DNA of 64,000 nt from Notolepis coatsorum (taxonomy: Eukaryota; Chordata; Actinopteri; Aulopiformes; Paralepididae): contig OZ020598.1 in the NCBI GenBank assembly GCA_963971535.1, positions 88,426,985-88,490,984 of the forward strand, read 5' to 3'. Below are positions 9,815 through 20,773 of the stretch, piece after piece (the first letter of the stretch is position 1; the number at the start of each line of letters is the position of its first letter). A program made the position numbers and the translations under genes. Under the pieces are notes generated by a model. That model was not told the origin of the DNA. It made no database searches and saw only the letters and a list, made by a program, of their open reading frames with translations.

Positions 9815-11326
9815 TAGGGGTGGGACGATACATCGATCCAGATCGATACATCGATGTAATTATCAACAATCGAATCGGATCGATGCGATGTAATAAGATC
9901 GATTCATATCGATACTCTTATTTTGAAAATCCTGTGGCGAGTCTCATATCCGCCCAAGAACAACAGCAGTAGCTCCGTGTGTGTAGATGTTACAGCATAG
10001 CATTCTCCCTTTCTGTGTGTGTGTGTGTGCGCGCGTCTTTGGAAAGACCAGATGAGGCTAGAGGAGTTTGATGTTTAAATGTTATTTAAACATAAACAAT
10101 ATAATACATAATAAATGTAGGCCTATACATGATCATGCAACATCAACAAATTGTTGTAGGAACGGTTTGGGAGAGGGAGGTTGTGAGTTTTGAGTTCCAA
10201 AAAATGTAGCTTAAAGTTTAAAGCTCAATATATAAAAACGTGGCACTTTACAGTGAACAGGAGGTCTATTTGTATTAAAAACAATAGATTGATTTTCCTT
10301 TAAATGTCTGGAAGAGCTCAAAAATACAAATGTCAAATGATATTTTCATTACCTTTTTTTTGTTGATCTAAATCAGGGGTCAGCAACCTTTTTGACATGG
10401 AGTGCCTGTTTGAAATATAGTTGTAACTAGTGTGCCTCAACAATATTCCATGCATCGTAATTTTTTTTTCTCATAATCAAGTCTTTTTAATGATAATTTT
10501 TACATTATTACATCATTATTGTTATTGTTATTATTAACAATATTATTATGATGGTTGTATCAACCCTAAATCTGAGTTGGGGGGGGGGGGGGAATGCAAT
10601 GCAGACAAACAGCTGCATACAGTGCGACCATTTCACTCACATTTGCCCATTCATTTTTGGACACATCACACACCATCGGTGTGTGTACTGTACGTGTGCT
10701 GTCATAGCTCCACCTACAGGCCTAATGGAGAACACCAGGAGAACACCAGGATGTGAATGGAGGGTGAATGTGAGGTATATAGTGTAAATAAGTTTTGATT
10801 GATCGCAAGACTACACTGTAAAAAAAAAATTATTAGTTACCAGAACTTAAAAATATTGAGTTCAGTTACTGTGCATTAAGGTTTTCAGTTTTCAATCCAT
10901 AATAAGTTAACAGAAAAATAAGTACACAACCACATTATTTCAACCTAATAAAACTATGTTTATTGTCATTGTTTTAAGAACACAAGTTGACTTGGTAATA
11001 CTCACATTTTGAGTAAAAAAATGGCTTTTAACATGTGCAATGTTCAATGAAATAGACAAATAAATAATACAATTTGTTGATTAATCCCACTGGTCACAAT
11101 GGTGACCGTAATAATGTTTTTGTTATAAGGCTCTGCAAATGTTACTGAATGATGTAGCAATGTATTTCCAGCTAAATTGAAATAATAAACAAATAAAGGG
11201 TCTCAATTAAATATGTGGAAGTAAAAAGAACCTGTGGGAGGATTTCAACAAGATAAATGCGACAACAGTGCAAAATAGTTCACTATAATATTTCAAAGCA
11301 AAAAAAAAAAAAAAAAAAAAAATCAT

Positions 11327-11359
<33 letters not shown>

Positions 11360-11617
11360 TGCTGCCCCCTGTGCCTATGCAAATGCCCCCGCGTGCCTAT
11401 GCAGGCACGCGTGCCTAGGGTTGCCTACCCCTGATCTAAATGTTACTGATTGTGTTAAATGGGCATATGATATCATCTCATATCGATCGCAGGCACCTGA
11501 ATCTAATCGTATCGTATTGTATCGTGAGAGACTTTGTGATATCGGCAAATATCGTATCGTTGTCCAAAGAATCGATATCGTATCGTATCATGATGAAACT
11601 GGTGATTCCCACCCCTA
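9815..11617. mobile_element. hAT-type element (TAGGGGTGGGACGATACATCG), hosts a nested hAT
   Basis: Right end GGTGATTCCCACCCCTA; perfect TSD TGTAGCAC at 9807-9814 and 11618-11625. Its left TSD directly abuts the right TSD of the preceding hAT. Without the nested element it is about 735 bp, with GATCGATAC-rich ends. Confidence 0.9.
10374..11433. mobile_element. hAT-type element, Charlie-like termini (CAGGGGTCAGCAACC)
   Basis: Left end CAGGGGTCAGCAACCTTTTT, right end GGGTTGCCTACCCCTG, perfect TSD ATCTAAAT at 10366-10373 and 11434-11441. A long A tract followed by a long T tract (11301-11357) could fold back on itself. No transposase was seen. Confidence 0.92.
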
Positions 11618-11649
11618 TGTAGCACCATGCTGCTATGATGAGTCATGAT

Positions 11650-11909
11650 GCCACTTCCCTCCTGGCCATTGCTCTGCCCCACTGTCGGTCTGGGGTGGGT
11701 GTAGACCACCACATGCCTCCTACATGTGGAGTCGCCAGCTGCTTCTTTTCACCCGACAGCGTGGAGCTTCACTGGGAGAGCGTTACGCATGCAGAGGTTC
11801 CCGCCATCTCCCCCAGATCGCCTCCCCGCTGAACAGACGCCCGACCGACCAGCAGGAGTCACTATTGCAACGACCAGGACTCGTACCCTCACCGGCTTCC
11901 CACCCGTGA
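11650..11909 (-). mobile_element. SINE-B-related retroposon fragment
   Basis: The minus strand reads through GGCGACTCCACATGTAGGAG and a lysine-rich-looking GTGAAAAGAAGCAGC block, comparable with the body of the SINE at 43699-44167. Its CTCTGCCCCACTGTCGGTCT segment (11670-11689) is the single-copy counterpart of the 42-bp tandem array at 23026-23500. Confidence 0.6.
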
Positions 11910-11984
11910 ACACAATAGACAAAGTTTGTCCGAGGTAAGAGACAGTTGTGATTGGAGGATCAAGAAAAGAGGGCAGGGTTTGAG

Positions 11985-12062
11985 ATAGGTCTATTGTGTC
12001 CGTGGGGTACTAATGCTGGGAATTAAACCCGAGTCTCTGTGGTGGTAGGCCAGTGCTTAGAT
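11985..12062 (-). mobile_element. tRNA-like SINE head fragment
   Basis: The reverse complement contains CTAAGCACTGGCCTACC and GGGTTTAATTCCC, resembling A- and B-box regions. It is too short and too diverged to place in a family. Confidence 0.35.
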
Positions 12063-12190
12063 GGCCCCTGCTCAGCATTTCTTTTACATGATGCCACAGA
12101 GCATGATAGTATGTTAATAGCTTATTTTGCATCATTCAGTACATCTGTATGAAAGCATCTGCATTCCTTATGAATTAATGAATGATCATT

Positions 12191-12697
12191 ACATTTTATA
12201 TAGACACTCAAAGCGCTCCCCACAATGTAGGGTGCCTCCTTCACCACCACTGGTAACACCCAACCTTGGGCTACGCAGGCTCAATGGCTGCCATACACTG
12301 GCACCAGGCACACATCACACTACACAATGGCTGAACGGCTCAGGAGACAGGGATTGATATCAGGCAATTAAGGGGAAGGGATGATTAGGTGGCCTTGATG
12401 TCGGAGACCTGATTGGGAATTTGGCCAGGAACGTCGGGGAACCCCCTACTCTTTACGATAGGCGTCCTGGGTTCTTTAACAACCGAATTCAGTCAGGACC
12501 TCGGTTTAGCGTCTCACCCGAAGATGAAGCACTCACAGCTGTACGGTGTCCCTATCACAGTAACAGGGGCATTGTTACTGACAAGTCCAGAGGACAGAGT
12601 GCTCCCTGCTGGACAACGGCCTTGACCGGGGCTCGAACCGGTGATCTTCCGATCATGAGTCCGGAGCTCTACTCATGTAGCCACGCTTCTGGACTTA
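12191..12697 (-). mobile_element. tRNA-derived SINE (family F), near full length
   Basis: On the minus strand the head has GGTTCGAGCCCC (B box, about 12629-12640). It is followed by GGTGAGACGCTAAACCGAGG, GGGTTCTTTAACAACC (on +) and GGGGTTCCCCGACGTTCC, a conserved body shared with 49771-50135, and a tail GGGGAGCGCTTTGAGTGTCT. The long ORFs here are retroposon shadows. Confidence 0.82.
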
Positions 12698-13280
12698 TGT
12701 TTCTCCATTCATCTCTTCAGGGTTTTCCTTCAATCTGTCACCCATCTGTATATCAACACACACACACACACACAAGCACTAACTGCACTACACACACCCT
12801 TATTCTCCCCCTGTTAATTATATTTAATGGGCCTCAAGCCTGTCTCAGGATCAGTGTGGCAGGGGACTGAGTCAGACAATAGAACAGTGGAAGCAGGCTG
12901 CAGTGAGCCAGGGATTTACCCTGGTTTATGTGTGCGCCAAACCGCTCTGGAACATAAACTACAGGGCTAAAACTGAATTTACATTTACGTACCTCATACA
13001 CCAGCATTCATTCAGTGAGTCACTCACAGGCATGGTACTACTTGGACTCATGTTCAGAGAATCTGCCCTCTCTGTGTCCTTGTTTTTATTCGTTTGCCTG
13101 TGTAATCTCAGACAGTTTAGTTACGCACAAGGAATAGCATACGTCTCTCTCTAACAGCTAGAAACAACAGAACAGCAACACTCAAACAGGGGATGTCAAT
13201 AGAGATAGTCTTCTAATGGGACGACTTTTATTCCTGGACACTGTTCTTACAGTTTCATGTTCAGAACTGTGGACACTTGG
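12698..13280. other. No feature recognised apart from a short (CA)n
   Basis: A CA run lies at 12756-12774. The remaining sequence looks unique, and short ORFs match nothing I recognise. Confidence 0.4.
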
Positions 13281-13555
13281 AAAACACACTCAGGCTCAGT
13301 TAAAGTAGAATTAAAGAAACACACTCAGGCTCAGTTAAAGTAGAATTAAAGAAACACACTCAGGCTCAGTTAAAGTAGAATTAAAGAAACACACTCAGGC
13401 TCAGTTAAAGTAGAATTAAAGAAACACACGGCTCAGTTAAAGTAGAATTAAAGAAACACACGGCTCAGTTAAAGTAGAATTAAAGAAACACAGGGCTCAG
13501 TTAAAGTAGAATTAAAGAAACACACGGCTCAGTTAAAGTAGAATTAAAGAAACAT
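13281..13555. repeat. Minisatellite, 35-bp units then 31-bp units
   Basis: Units begin AAACACACTCAGGCTCAGTT and end AGTAGAATTAAAG. The first copies carry CACTCAGG, the later ones drop 4 bp to CACGG. The array runs straight into the left end of the fold-back MITE at 13545, and each unit contains its TTAAAGAAACA start. Confidence 0.9.
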
Positions 13556-13852
13556 GTCAACATTATGGGAAATGCGCTTACCGTCTTCTCCAGAGTCAGA
13601 CATTAGCCCTACCTAGCTTAGCACAAATTAATGGAAGCGGATACGGGCCAGCTAGTCTAGCTATTGGCCAAAAACACCTCTCCCTGAGTTTTAAGCTAGG
13701 CAAGTGGTCCGTATGCGCTTCCATTCATTTGTGCTAAGCTAGATTTCAACTGAACGGACAGAGAGGAAATTGGTATCTATCTATCTTCTCGTCTAAATCT
13801 GGAGAAGACGATGAGTGCATTTCCCATAATGCTGGCGTGTTCCTTTAACAAG
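13545..13852. mobile_element. Fold-back MITE, long imperfect inverted repeats
   Basis: The left arm AACATTATGGGAAATGCGCT (13559-13578) pairs with the right arm ending CATTTCCCATAATGCTGGCG (13818-13837). A second pairing, AATGGAAGCGGATACGG with CCGTATGCGCTTCCATT, lies inside. Termini read TTAAAGRAACAYG. A left-arm copy of the same family is at 57885-58010. Confidence 0.75.
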
Positions 13853-14414
13853 AAAATGAAAAAGTGCATCCCAAATGAATTGGCAATGAAGAGGACTACT
13901 TTGATTCAACTGTCTACAGTGAACAAGTTGTGATGAATAAAACCATTACAGGCTTCAGAATGAAAAACTCATTCATAACCCAGGCCTACGCTACTGGGAA
14001 GAGTGCCTGGTGTCACAGATAACCCACCAAGGAAACACAGTGGTCATCTGTCACTGTCCGATCCTCCCGCCTGCTCCCCTCAGAGTACCCAGGGTAGCAA
14101 CAGACCAAGGACATGGCTGGTGTCTGTGTAGACGTCCTTTCCTACTACATCTCCTTAGCAAGACTGGCAGTGAGTCTTGTTTCAAAGGCCCAGTCTGTCA
14201 TTTACTCCAACCTTCTTACTTTCATAACGCGGCATAAGTCAAAACACTGGTCAGTTATTTTGACAATGTTTACACACATTCTACATATGTAGGCTAAACA
14301 AAACGTTTACAGCATCGAAACACATGCACACAATCCTTATATCAAGAGCTCACTGAATAAATGTGAGAATGAACGATTCTCTACCATGTCATGGTTTGGT
14401 TTTCAGTGGTGGTG
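13853..14414. other. No feature recognised
   Basis: The sequence looks unique. A 75-residue ORF (14010-14237, +) has no recognisable motif and no splice or promoter context. Confidence 0.4.
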
Positions 14415-15029
14415 GTGGCAACTAGGGGTGGAATGGTTCACAAAAATCTACGGTTCGGTTCGTATCACGGTTTTAGTGTCTCGGTTTTCGGTTCGGTTTG
14501 ATACGTTGTTTTTTATTTTAAAAAGGTTTAACACTCCAAAAATACCATACATCTGCATAAGATATATAGCCTAAAATAATCCAACTTTTCAGTTATTCTC
14601 AAGGACGTAGTCGTGCAAAAACTGAAAGAATGAGGCAGTTTGACATCAGGCACATTATTTTGACAGTGACGGTTAGAGCTAGGAGAGAGAGGGGAGGCAT
14701 TGCTGATTTAAACATGCTTCTCATTTATTTGGTTAAAAAAAAGTTTACCTTTAATAATGTTTGGCACACAAAGACCAAACTGACTGAAAAATATAGGCAA
14801 CATTTGTAGTATTAACTTAGTGCAAACAAACAAAATAATTAAACATTTTCTATTTTTGTGGCCACATTATAGACAAAAGCCATCAACATTAAAGTATGAA
14901 TATGCTCAACCAACGATAGACTTTCTTATCAAAGAGGAAAATTCACTGTGTTATTTTAAATAAATAAATCATGTGTACTAAATATATATTTACATTTTAA
15001 TTGCATGAAACATTATGAAGTATTCTCTT

Positions 15030-15084
15030 ATGCTGCTTTTCACTGCATGGTACCTAATAGACTCGACTCGCTTTTGCTATTTGA
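15030..15084. mobile_element. Left-end fragment of the CTTTTCCACTGCATGG family
   Basis: TTATGCTGCTTTTCACTGCA followed by TGGTACCTAATAGACTCGAC matches the left end of the element at 26404-27969. The Harbinger-like MITE was inserted into it. Confidence 0.65.
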
Positions 15085-15805
15085 GGCCCCGTTTAGACGA
15101 GCGTTTTGTGAACAGAAACCGCAAAAGTCATCTTGCGGTTTCACTTTTAATTTTACATTTAGACGAGCGTTTTGGAGTGGAATTCTCCGTGCAGACGACG
15201 CTGTAACGACGGAGACCCGCTGTCACACGATTGGCGCATATGTCACATGACGTGCTGTGAAGACCCGCCCTACTCTGCCTCTGATTCGCAGACTGTGGAT
15301 GGGGAATGTGATTGCACCAAAGCAGAGTCACTCACAGACAGTGGGTCCACTCACGCCGCGGGACAGATTCTTGTGTATTTAACCCTTTCACTGCCACACG
15401 ACAGCCGGTTGTGTGATAGTAAAGGGGTAACCTTCTGTCGTGTGGCAGTGAAAGGGTTAAAAGTACTGCCAATGTAGCCTTCAGGTGATCTCCGTTGATA
15501 TAAGTCAGACATACTTGCTTTGTTTACGTCTCGGCTACTGGCGCATACCTGCTACCTGTGACGTAAGCAGTACGCGCGACCAGAGCCGTGACAAACCTTT
15601 CGTCATCGTTTTATCAGATTTATACGTTTTAACAGTTTAGACGAGAGCGCAAAGCTTTTGCGTTTCTAGGAATTCCACCCTGGAAGGTAGTCTCACTTTT
15701 TTGCGGTTTCACCCCGTAAAAACGCTGTTTCCGTATAAACGAAAGGCACATCCGAAAAAATATTTTTGCGGATTCACCTGCTAGCGTTTCCGTCTAAACG
15801 GGGCC
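15085..15805. mobile_element. PIF/Harbinger-like (Tourist-like) MITE, complete
   Basis: The perfect terminal inverted repeat begins GGCCCCGTTTAGACG and ends CGTCTAAACGGGGCC. The 3-bp flanks are TGA (15082-15084 and 15806-15808), consistent with PIF/Harbinger-type insertion. A partial second copy is at 535-912. It contains a 74-bp TTAA-flanked insert. Confidence 0.85.
15383..15456. mobile_element. 74-bp TTAA-flanked mini-element
   Basis: TTAA at 15379-15382 and 15457-15460 flanks a 74-bp palindromic insert starting CCCTTTCACTGCCACACGAC. Its 22-bp ends are perfect inverted repeats. The paralogous MITE has a single TTAA at 583-586, so the insertion and duplication are exact. TTAA targets with CCC/GGG termini fit the piggyBac style, although Kolobok also uses TTAA. 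The same ends appear in arrays at 20400, 21906 and 43034. Confidence 0.82.
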
Positions 15806-16029
15806 TGAGTGTCCTTGTAGCCGTATTTGAAGTGACGTCACACGAGGAAGTAAATAGTCAACAGTAACACTGCGTTGGCAGGAGAAGCCCTGATGATATA
15901 CTATAAACCAACAGTCAATAAATGTGAAGTTAATTATCTTTGAACCTCTGTTGTCAAGCCTCGTCAATATACCCCCCCTTCCCCACTAATGGAACTAATG
16001 GAACACAGCGAAGTGACTCCACGGTTATC

Positions 16030-16130
16030 TCGCGACTAACGCTAGTTAGCTCACGGGTAACGCTAGTTAGCTTGCGGCTAACGCTAGTTAGCTTGCGGCT
16101 AACGTAACGTTAGCCTAGCTTGCGGCTAAC
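16030..16130. repeat. Short tandem repeat, ~22-bp GCTAACGCTAGTTAGCTTGC units
   Basis: About four to five imperfect units lie at the right side of the large hAT interior. They are rich in the GCTAACG/CGTTAGC motif found all over this window. Confidence 0.8.
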
Positions 16131-16213
16131 ATTATAACCGAACAATACACACATGCCCCGAACTGTGGAGGTCGTGTCGAACGGTGTACGGTTCGAATGC
16201 GTACCGTTCCAGC

Positions 16214-16277
16214 TAGGGCTGGGCGATATAACGATAATGATAAATATTGCGATATATTTTAATAATCGATATCGAAT

Positions 16278-16308
<31 letters not shown>

Positions 16309-16880
16309 GACCTGCAACAGGGCAGTTTTAAAACAGAGAGACCGTGGACAGACTTGTCTTTCTTGCCTGCAACTTAAAGTAATGGCTTTGCTTGTCCAAA
16401 TGACAATACTGACCAAATTAAGATTTATTTTTCTCTTGTCCATTTATTTTGTTTGCTTTCTAATTTAAAATACAGTTTGAAACCGTCTGTACACAGTAGG
16501 CTATGTGTGCTAGCAGAACTAGACTCCAGTCACGAGTCACGGTGCACATGTGCGGTGGTTTGTCCACCAAAAAAGCGCCAAAAGATCGAAAATAAACTAG
16601 CAGAGCCAGAACTGTTCAACTCCCCTGGAGCCACAGCCAGCAGAGTTTACTTTCGCTTTTAAAACAGCTGCAGCCTGAGAACTGGAGTGTGAGGGGATGT
16701 AACACTAAAGATGGCGGCAATGACAAAGAATTGCTGCAAAATAAACATACATCTGTTATTAAAAAAATAAATAAAAAATGTATATACTTATAACAATTCG
16801 ATAATTATCGATATCGAGAAATATGATAACATTATCATATCGTTATCGCGATATGATTTTTTTCCATATCACCCAGCCCT
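16214..16880. mobile_element. hAT-type MITE, GCGATATAACGATA family, copy 2
   Basis: Left end TAGGGCTGGGCGATATAACG, right end CATATCACCCAGCCCT, with the last A apparently lost. Flanks GTTCCAGC (16206-16213) and GTTCCACC (16883-16890) match 7/8. It lies within 16 bp of the right end of its host hAT. It shares its interior, including AAGATGGCGGC (16708-16718), with 5086-5773. Confidence 0.85.
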
Positions 16881-16902
16881 GCGTTCCACCCCTAGTGGCA
16901 AC

Positions 16903-17482
16903 CCATTTCTTTTACATTTGCATTACATATTGCACCTTTAAAAAAAACATGCTAGCTGGAACCCCTCCACAAGTGATAAAGGCAAAGCAGGGTTTGCTGG
17001 GGTGAGACGACTGGGCAGTGATTGTACATTCGGTGACTGAATCAATAGCTGCTGGGGGTGTGAATCACCAGAGGCCCAGCGATACAACCTCATCGTGAGA
17101 CTGAGAGCACTGCCATATACTGTGACTTATAACCTTTTTTTAACTGCAAATTGTGTCCCCAACAGAAGACTTAGTCAACATCTGCAAGCAATATATATAC
17201 AACATGTTTTATCTAATAAGATAGAGTTTCCAGTCCGTTTGCCGCACTACAATCACTTCTTTTATTGCAGTAAAATGGGATTGTCAAGCAAAGAAAATAA
17301 ATAATAATAATAACTATAATACATAATATATATGTATGCACAGATACCATTTTTTAACGTCAATGCCAATTCTGAGTCCTATACTTTCAGTATCAGCTGA
17401 CAAAGTACCCATCTGCTTTTACAAAACAATATAGGATAGACATAGGCCATCAGTTTGGGGTCATTGGACAAAGATTATTGAG
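16903..17482. other. No gene recognised
   Basis: ATATTGCACCTTTAAAA at 16927-16943 looks like a MITE end. Otherwise the stretch is AT-rich and apparently unique. Confidence 0.4.
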
Positions 17483-18064
<582 letters not shown>

Positions 18065-18072
18065 CCGGAGAG

Positions 18073-18644
18073 TAGTGTTGTCAAAAATATCGAAAAATGT
18101 ATACATATAGATTCTGAATATTTAAAACGGTTTCAATACTCATCTCCCGAAATATCGATATTTAATTATTCATAAAAAAAATTGTATAAGGAAGTTGCAT
18201 TGTTCATTTCAATACCTGTAATAGTACAGTAGTCCACACACACACATGTGCATTCAGTTAAGTCGGAATATAACTAATACAAACAGTTCAGTTTGTCAGG
18301 TACATGCAACACAGATTACAGTGTTTACATCTGTCTGCTTGAGAAAATACCATGTTCTGCAATAAAAATGATTGAAGTGAGATGAACAGTTATTTTTAAA
18401 TGTGTGATCTAAAGATAAACTAAGGGTTTTAAAAGTGTTATATTTATCTTCTCTTATAGTACCAGAGAGAAGCTGAGGAGAATCAACCAGCAACAAAAGC
18501 AAAATCTATTAAAAAAAAAAGAAAAAGAAAAATTACATTTTAAGATTGAACCTTTTTCCCTGTGGTATCGAAAATGGTATAGAATATCGATACTTTTCAA
18601 GGTATCGTATCGAAGTTCGAAATTCCAGTTTCGTGACAACACTA
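18073..18644. mobile_element. hAT-type MITE (TAGTGTTGTCAAAAATATCG)
   Basis: Right end TTTCGTGACAACACTA; perfect TSD CCGGAGAG at 18065-18072 and 18645-18652. The interior from AAGGAAGTTGCATTGTTCAT (18188 onward) to the CTTGAGAAAATACC block is shared almost base for base with the hAT at 24826-25297, which has different termini. Confidence 0.9.
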
Positions 18645-18652
18645 CCGGAGAG

Positions 18653-18984
18653 ACGATGCTCATCCTCCTGTTGCTCTGGAGATATGTTTTATTAGACATG
18701 GTCGGCTGTCACTCACAACATGAGCTAACGTGGAGATTATTCTATATCCAACTGCTTTTTTCCCCCTGTGTTAACAAACAGGATACAGTTCTCCGTGTAG
18801 CGTTTCTATATTCCCAGCTTTAGGGTCACTAATGGAAAAAGCTACAGCTGTCTCTTTGCATATTGGCCCGGTTGAAAATGCAGACGATGTGTCTCGTGCA
18901 GATCGCTGGCAAGGTATAATATGTCTGCACTTTATGCATTGCTTTGATTCTGTCAACTATATGCAAATTGTATGCCTATGTTAA
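18653..18984. other. No feature recognised
   Basis: No repeat end or plausible exon was seen. Confidence 0.4.
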
Positions 18985-19052
18985 TTGTATGCTATTTGCT
19001 GTGAAGCACTTTAAGCTGCAATCCATGTATGAAAGGTGCTATATAAATAAAG

Positions 19053-19848
<796 letters not shown>

Positions 19849-19868
19849 AAATAAAGTTATTATTATTA

Positions 19869-20399
19869 CAGAACAGAACAGTGATGGGATCACAATGCCA
19901 CTCTCTCGGGTGCAGTGACACCTGTAGTTATAGCCGTGATCGGATCGCCCAAGACGAGCCCCTTTAATGGCAAGTCTGACTTGCCAAGAGATTGGATTGC
20001 TACTCTGCCTCTAACGATATCCTAGGGTGGTAGTTAGTGCATCCCTAAAAATGACTGTTATCAAGTTCCTGTGGTTATCAAACACAGTAGTATTACAGTC
20101 TATTAAACCTGGGTTGAAGGTTTAGTAGTAGACAGTCAGACAACAGTCCTGCAGGTAGAAAATCCAGGAGATATTCAAGAGTAAACAACACCCAGAAAGC
20201 GCCGTCTACCCAGACAGCAGCGAGACTCGAAAGAGATCAGAGAGAAAACGAGGACACAGCGAGGTTCCGACAGGCCGTTGTTGAGACACGTCCTTCTCTC
20301 CACTGACAACAGCACACGGCCGTATCACCACATGTACATCGGTAACAATACATGTCACCCTTCCACTCAAAAATTTCTGGTTTTTAAGGTTAACTCCTC
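19869..20399. other. hAT right-end fragment, otherwise nothing recognised
   Basis: TAGTTAGTGCATCCCTA ending at 20047 has the form of a hAT right terminus without a visible partner. The rest shows no gene. Confidence 0.4.
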
Positions 20400-20599
20400 T
20401 TAACCCTTTCACTACCAGTACCACACTACCAAATGGTTAACCCGTTCACTGCGACAATACAGAAGGTTAATCCTTTCACTGCCACGTGACGTGACAAAGG
20501 GTTAAGCCTTTCACAACCACACTACAGAAGGTTAACCCTTTCACTACCACACTACAGACGGTTAACAGTCTGTATGTAGTGTGGTAGTGAAAGGGTTAA
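20400..20599. repeat. TTAA-delimited modular array, locus 1
   Basis: Five forward modules of roughly 30-36 bp, each starting TTAACCCTTTCAC or a close variant and ending CAGAAGG/CAGACGG/AAAGGG, are followed by one inverted module ending GTGGTAGTGAAAGGGTTAA. Module boundaries are TTAA. The end sequences are those of the 74-bp element at 15383-15456. Confidence 0.85.
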
Positions 20600-20773
20600 G
20601 AGGCATGACTTGTTTCACCTTCAGATTGTAAAGGCGTTTGTGCAGAACCTGTCACAAGAGCTCCTCTGTACTTCCCTGAAATCTGAGTTGCATCATGTAA
20701 CGGTCCAGTATGTGGTAACTGACACATTCGCTTCAGCTACACAGCAAGCTGAGAAGGTATTGATTGACCCGTC

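Larger units (their letters stand above)
9098..11640 (-). mobile_element. V-SINE (DANA/HE1-like), split by two hAT insertions
   Basis: On the minus strand the tRNA-like part reads GTTAGCACTGCTGCCTCACA and GGTTCAAACCCC, followed by the conserved GTGTGGAGTTTGCATGTTCT and GTTTCCTCTGGGTACTCCGG segment (9235-9320 on the + strand). This is the typical V-SINE core. The head is divided by hATs at 9376-9798 and 9815-11617 and ends near 11640. On the + strand the far (3') end around 9100-9140 resembles another widespread fish repeat. Confidence 0.8.
14423..16894. mobile_element. Large hAT-type element (TAGGGGTGGAATGG) with nested insertions
   Basis: Left end TAGGGGTGGAATGGTTCAC, right end GTTCC then CACCCCTA, perfect TSD GTGGCAAC at 14415-14422 and 16895-16902. 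Subterminal CGGTTCGGTT repeats lie at 14453-14500. It contains a fragment of another element (15030-15080), the Harbinger-like MITE (15085-15805) and a GCGATATAACGATA hAT (16214-16880). No transposase was identified. Confidence 0.88.
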
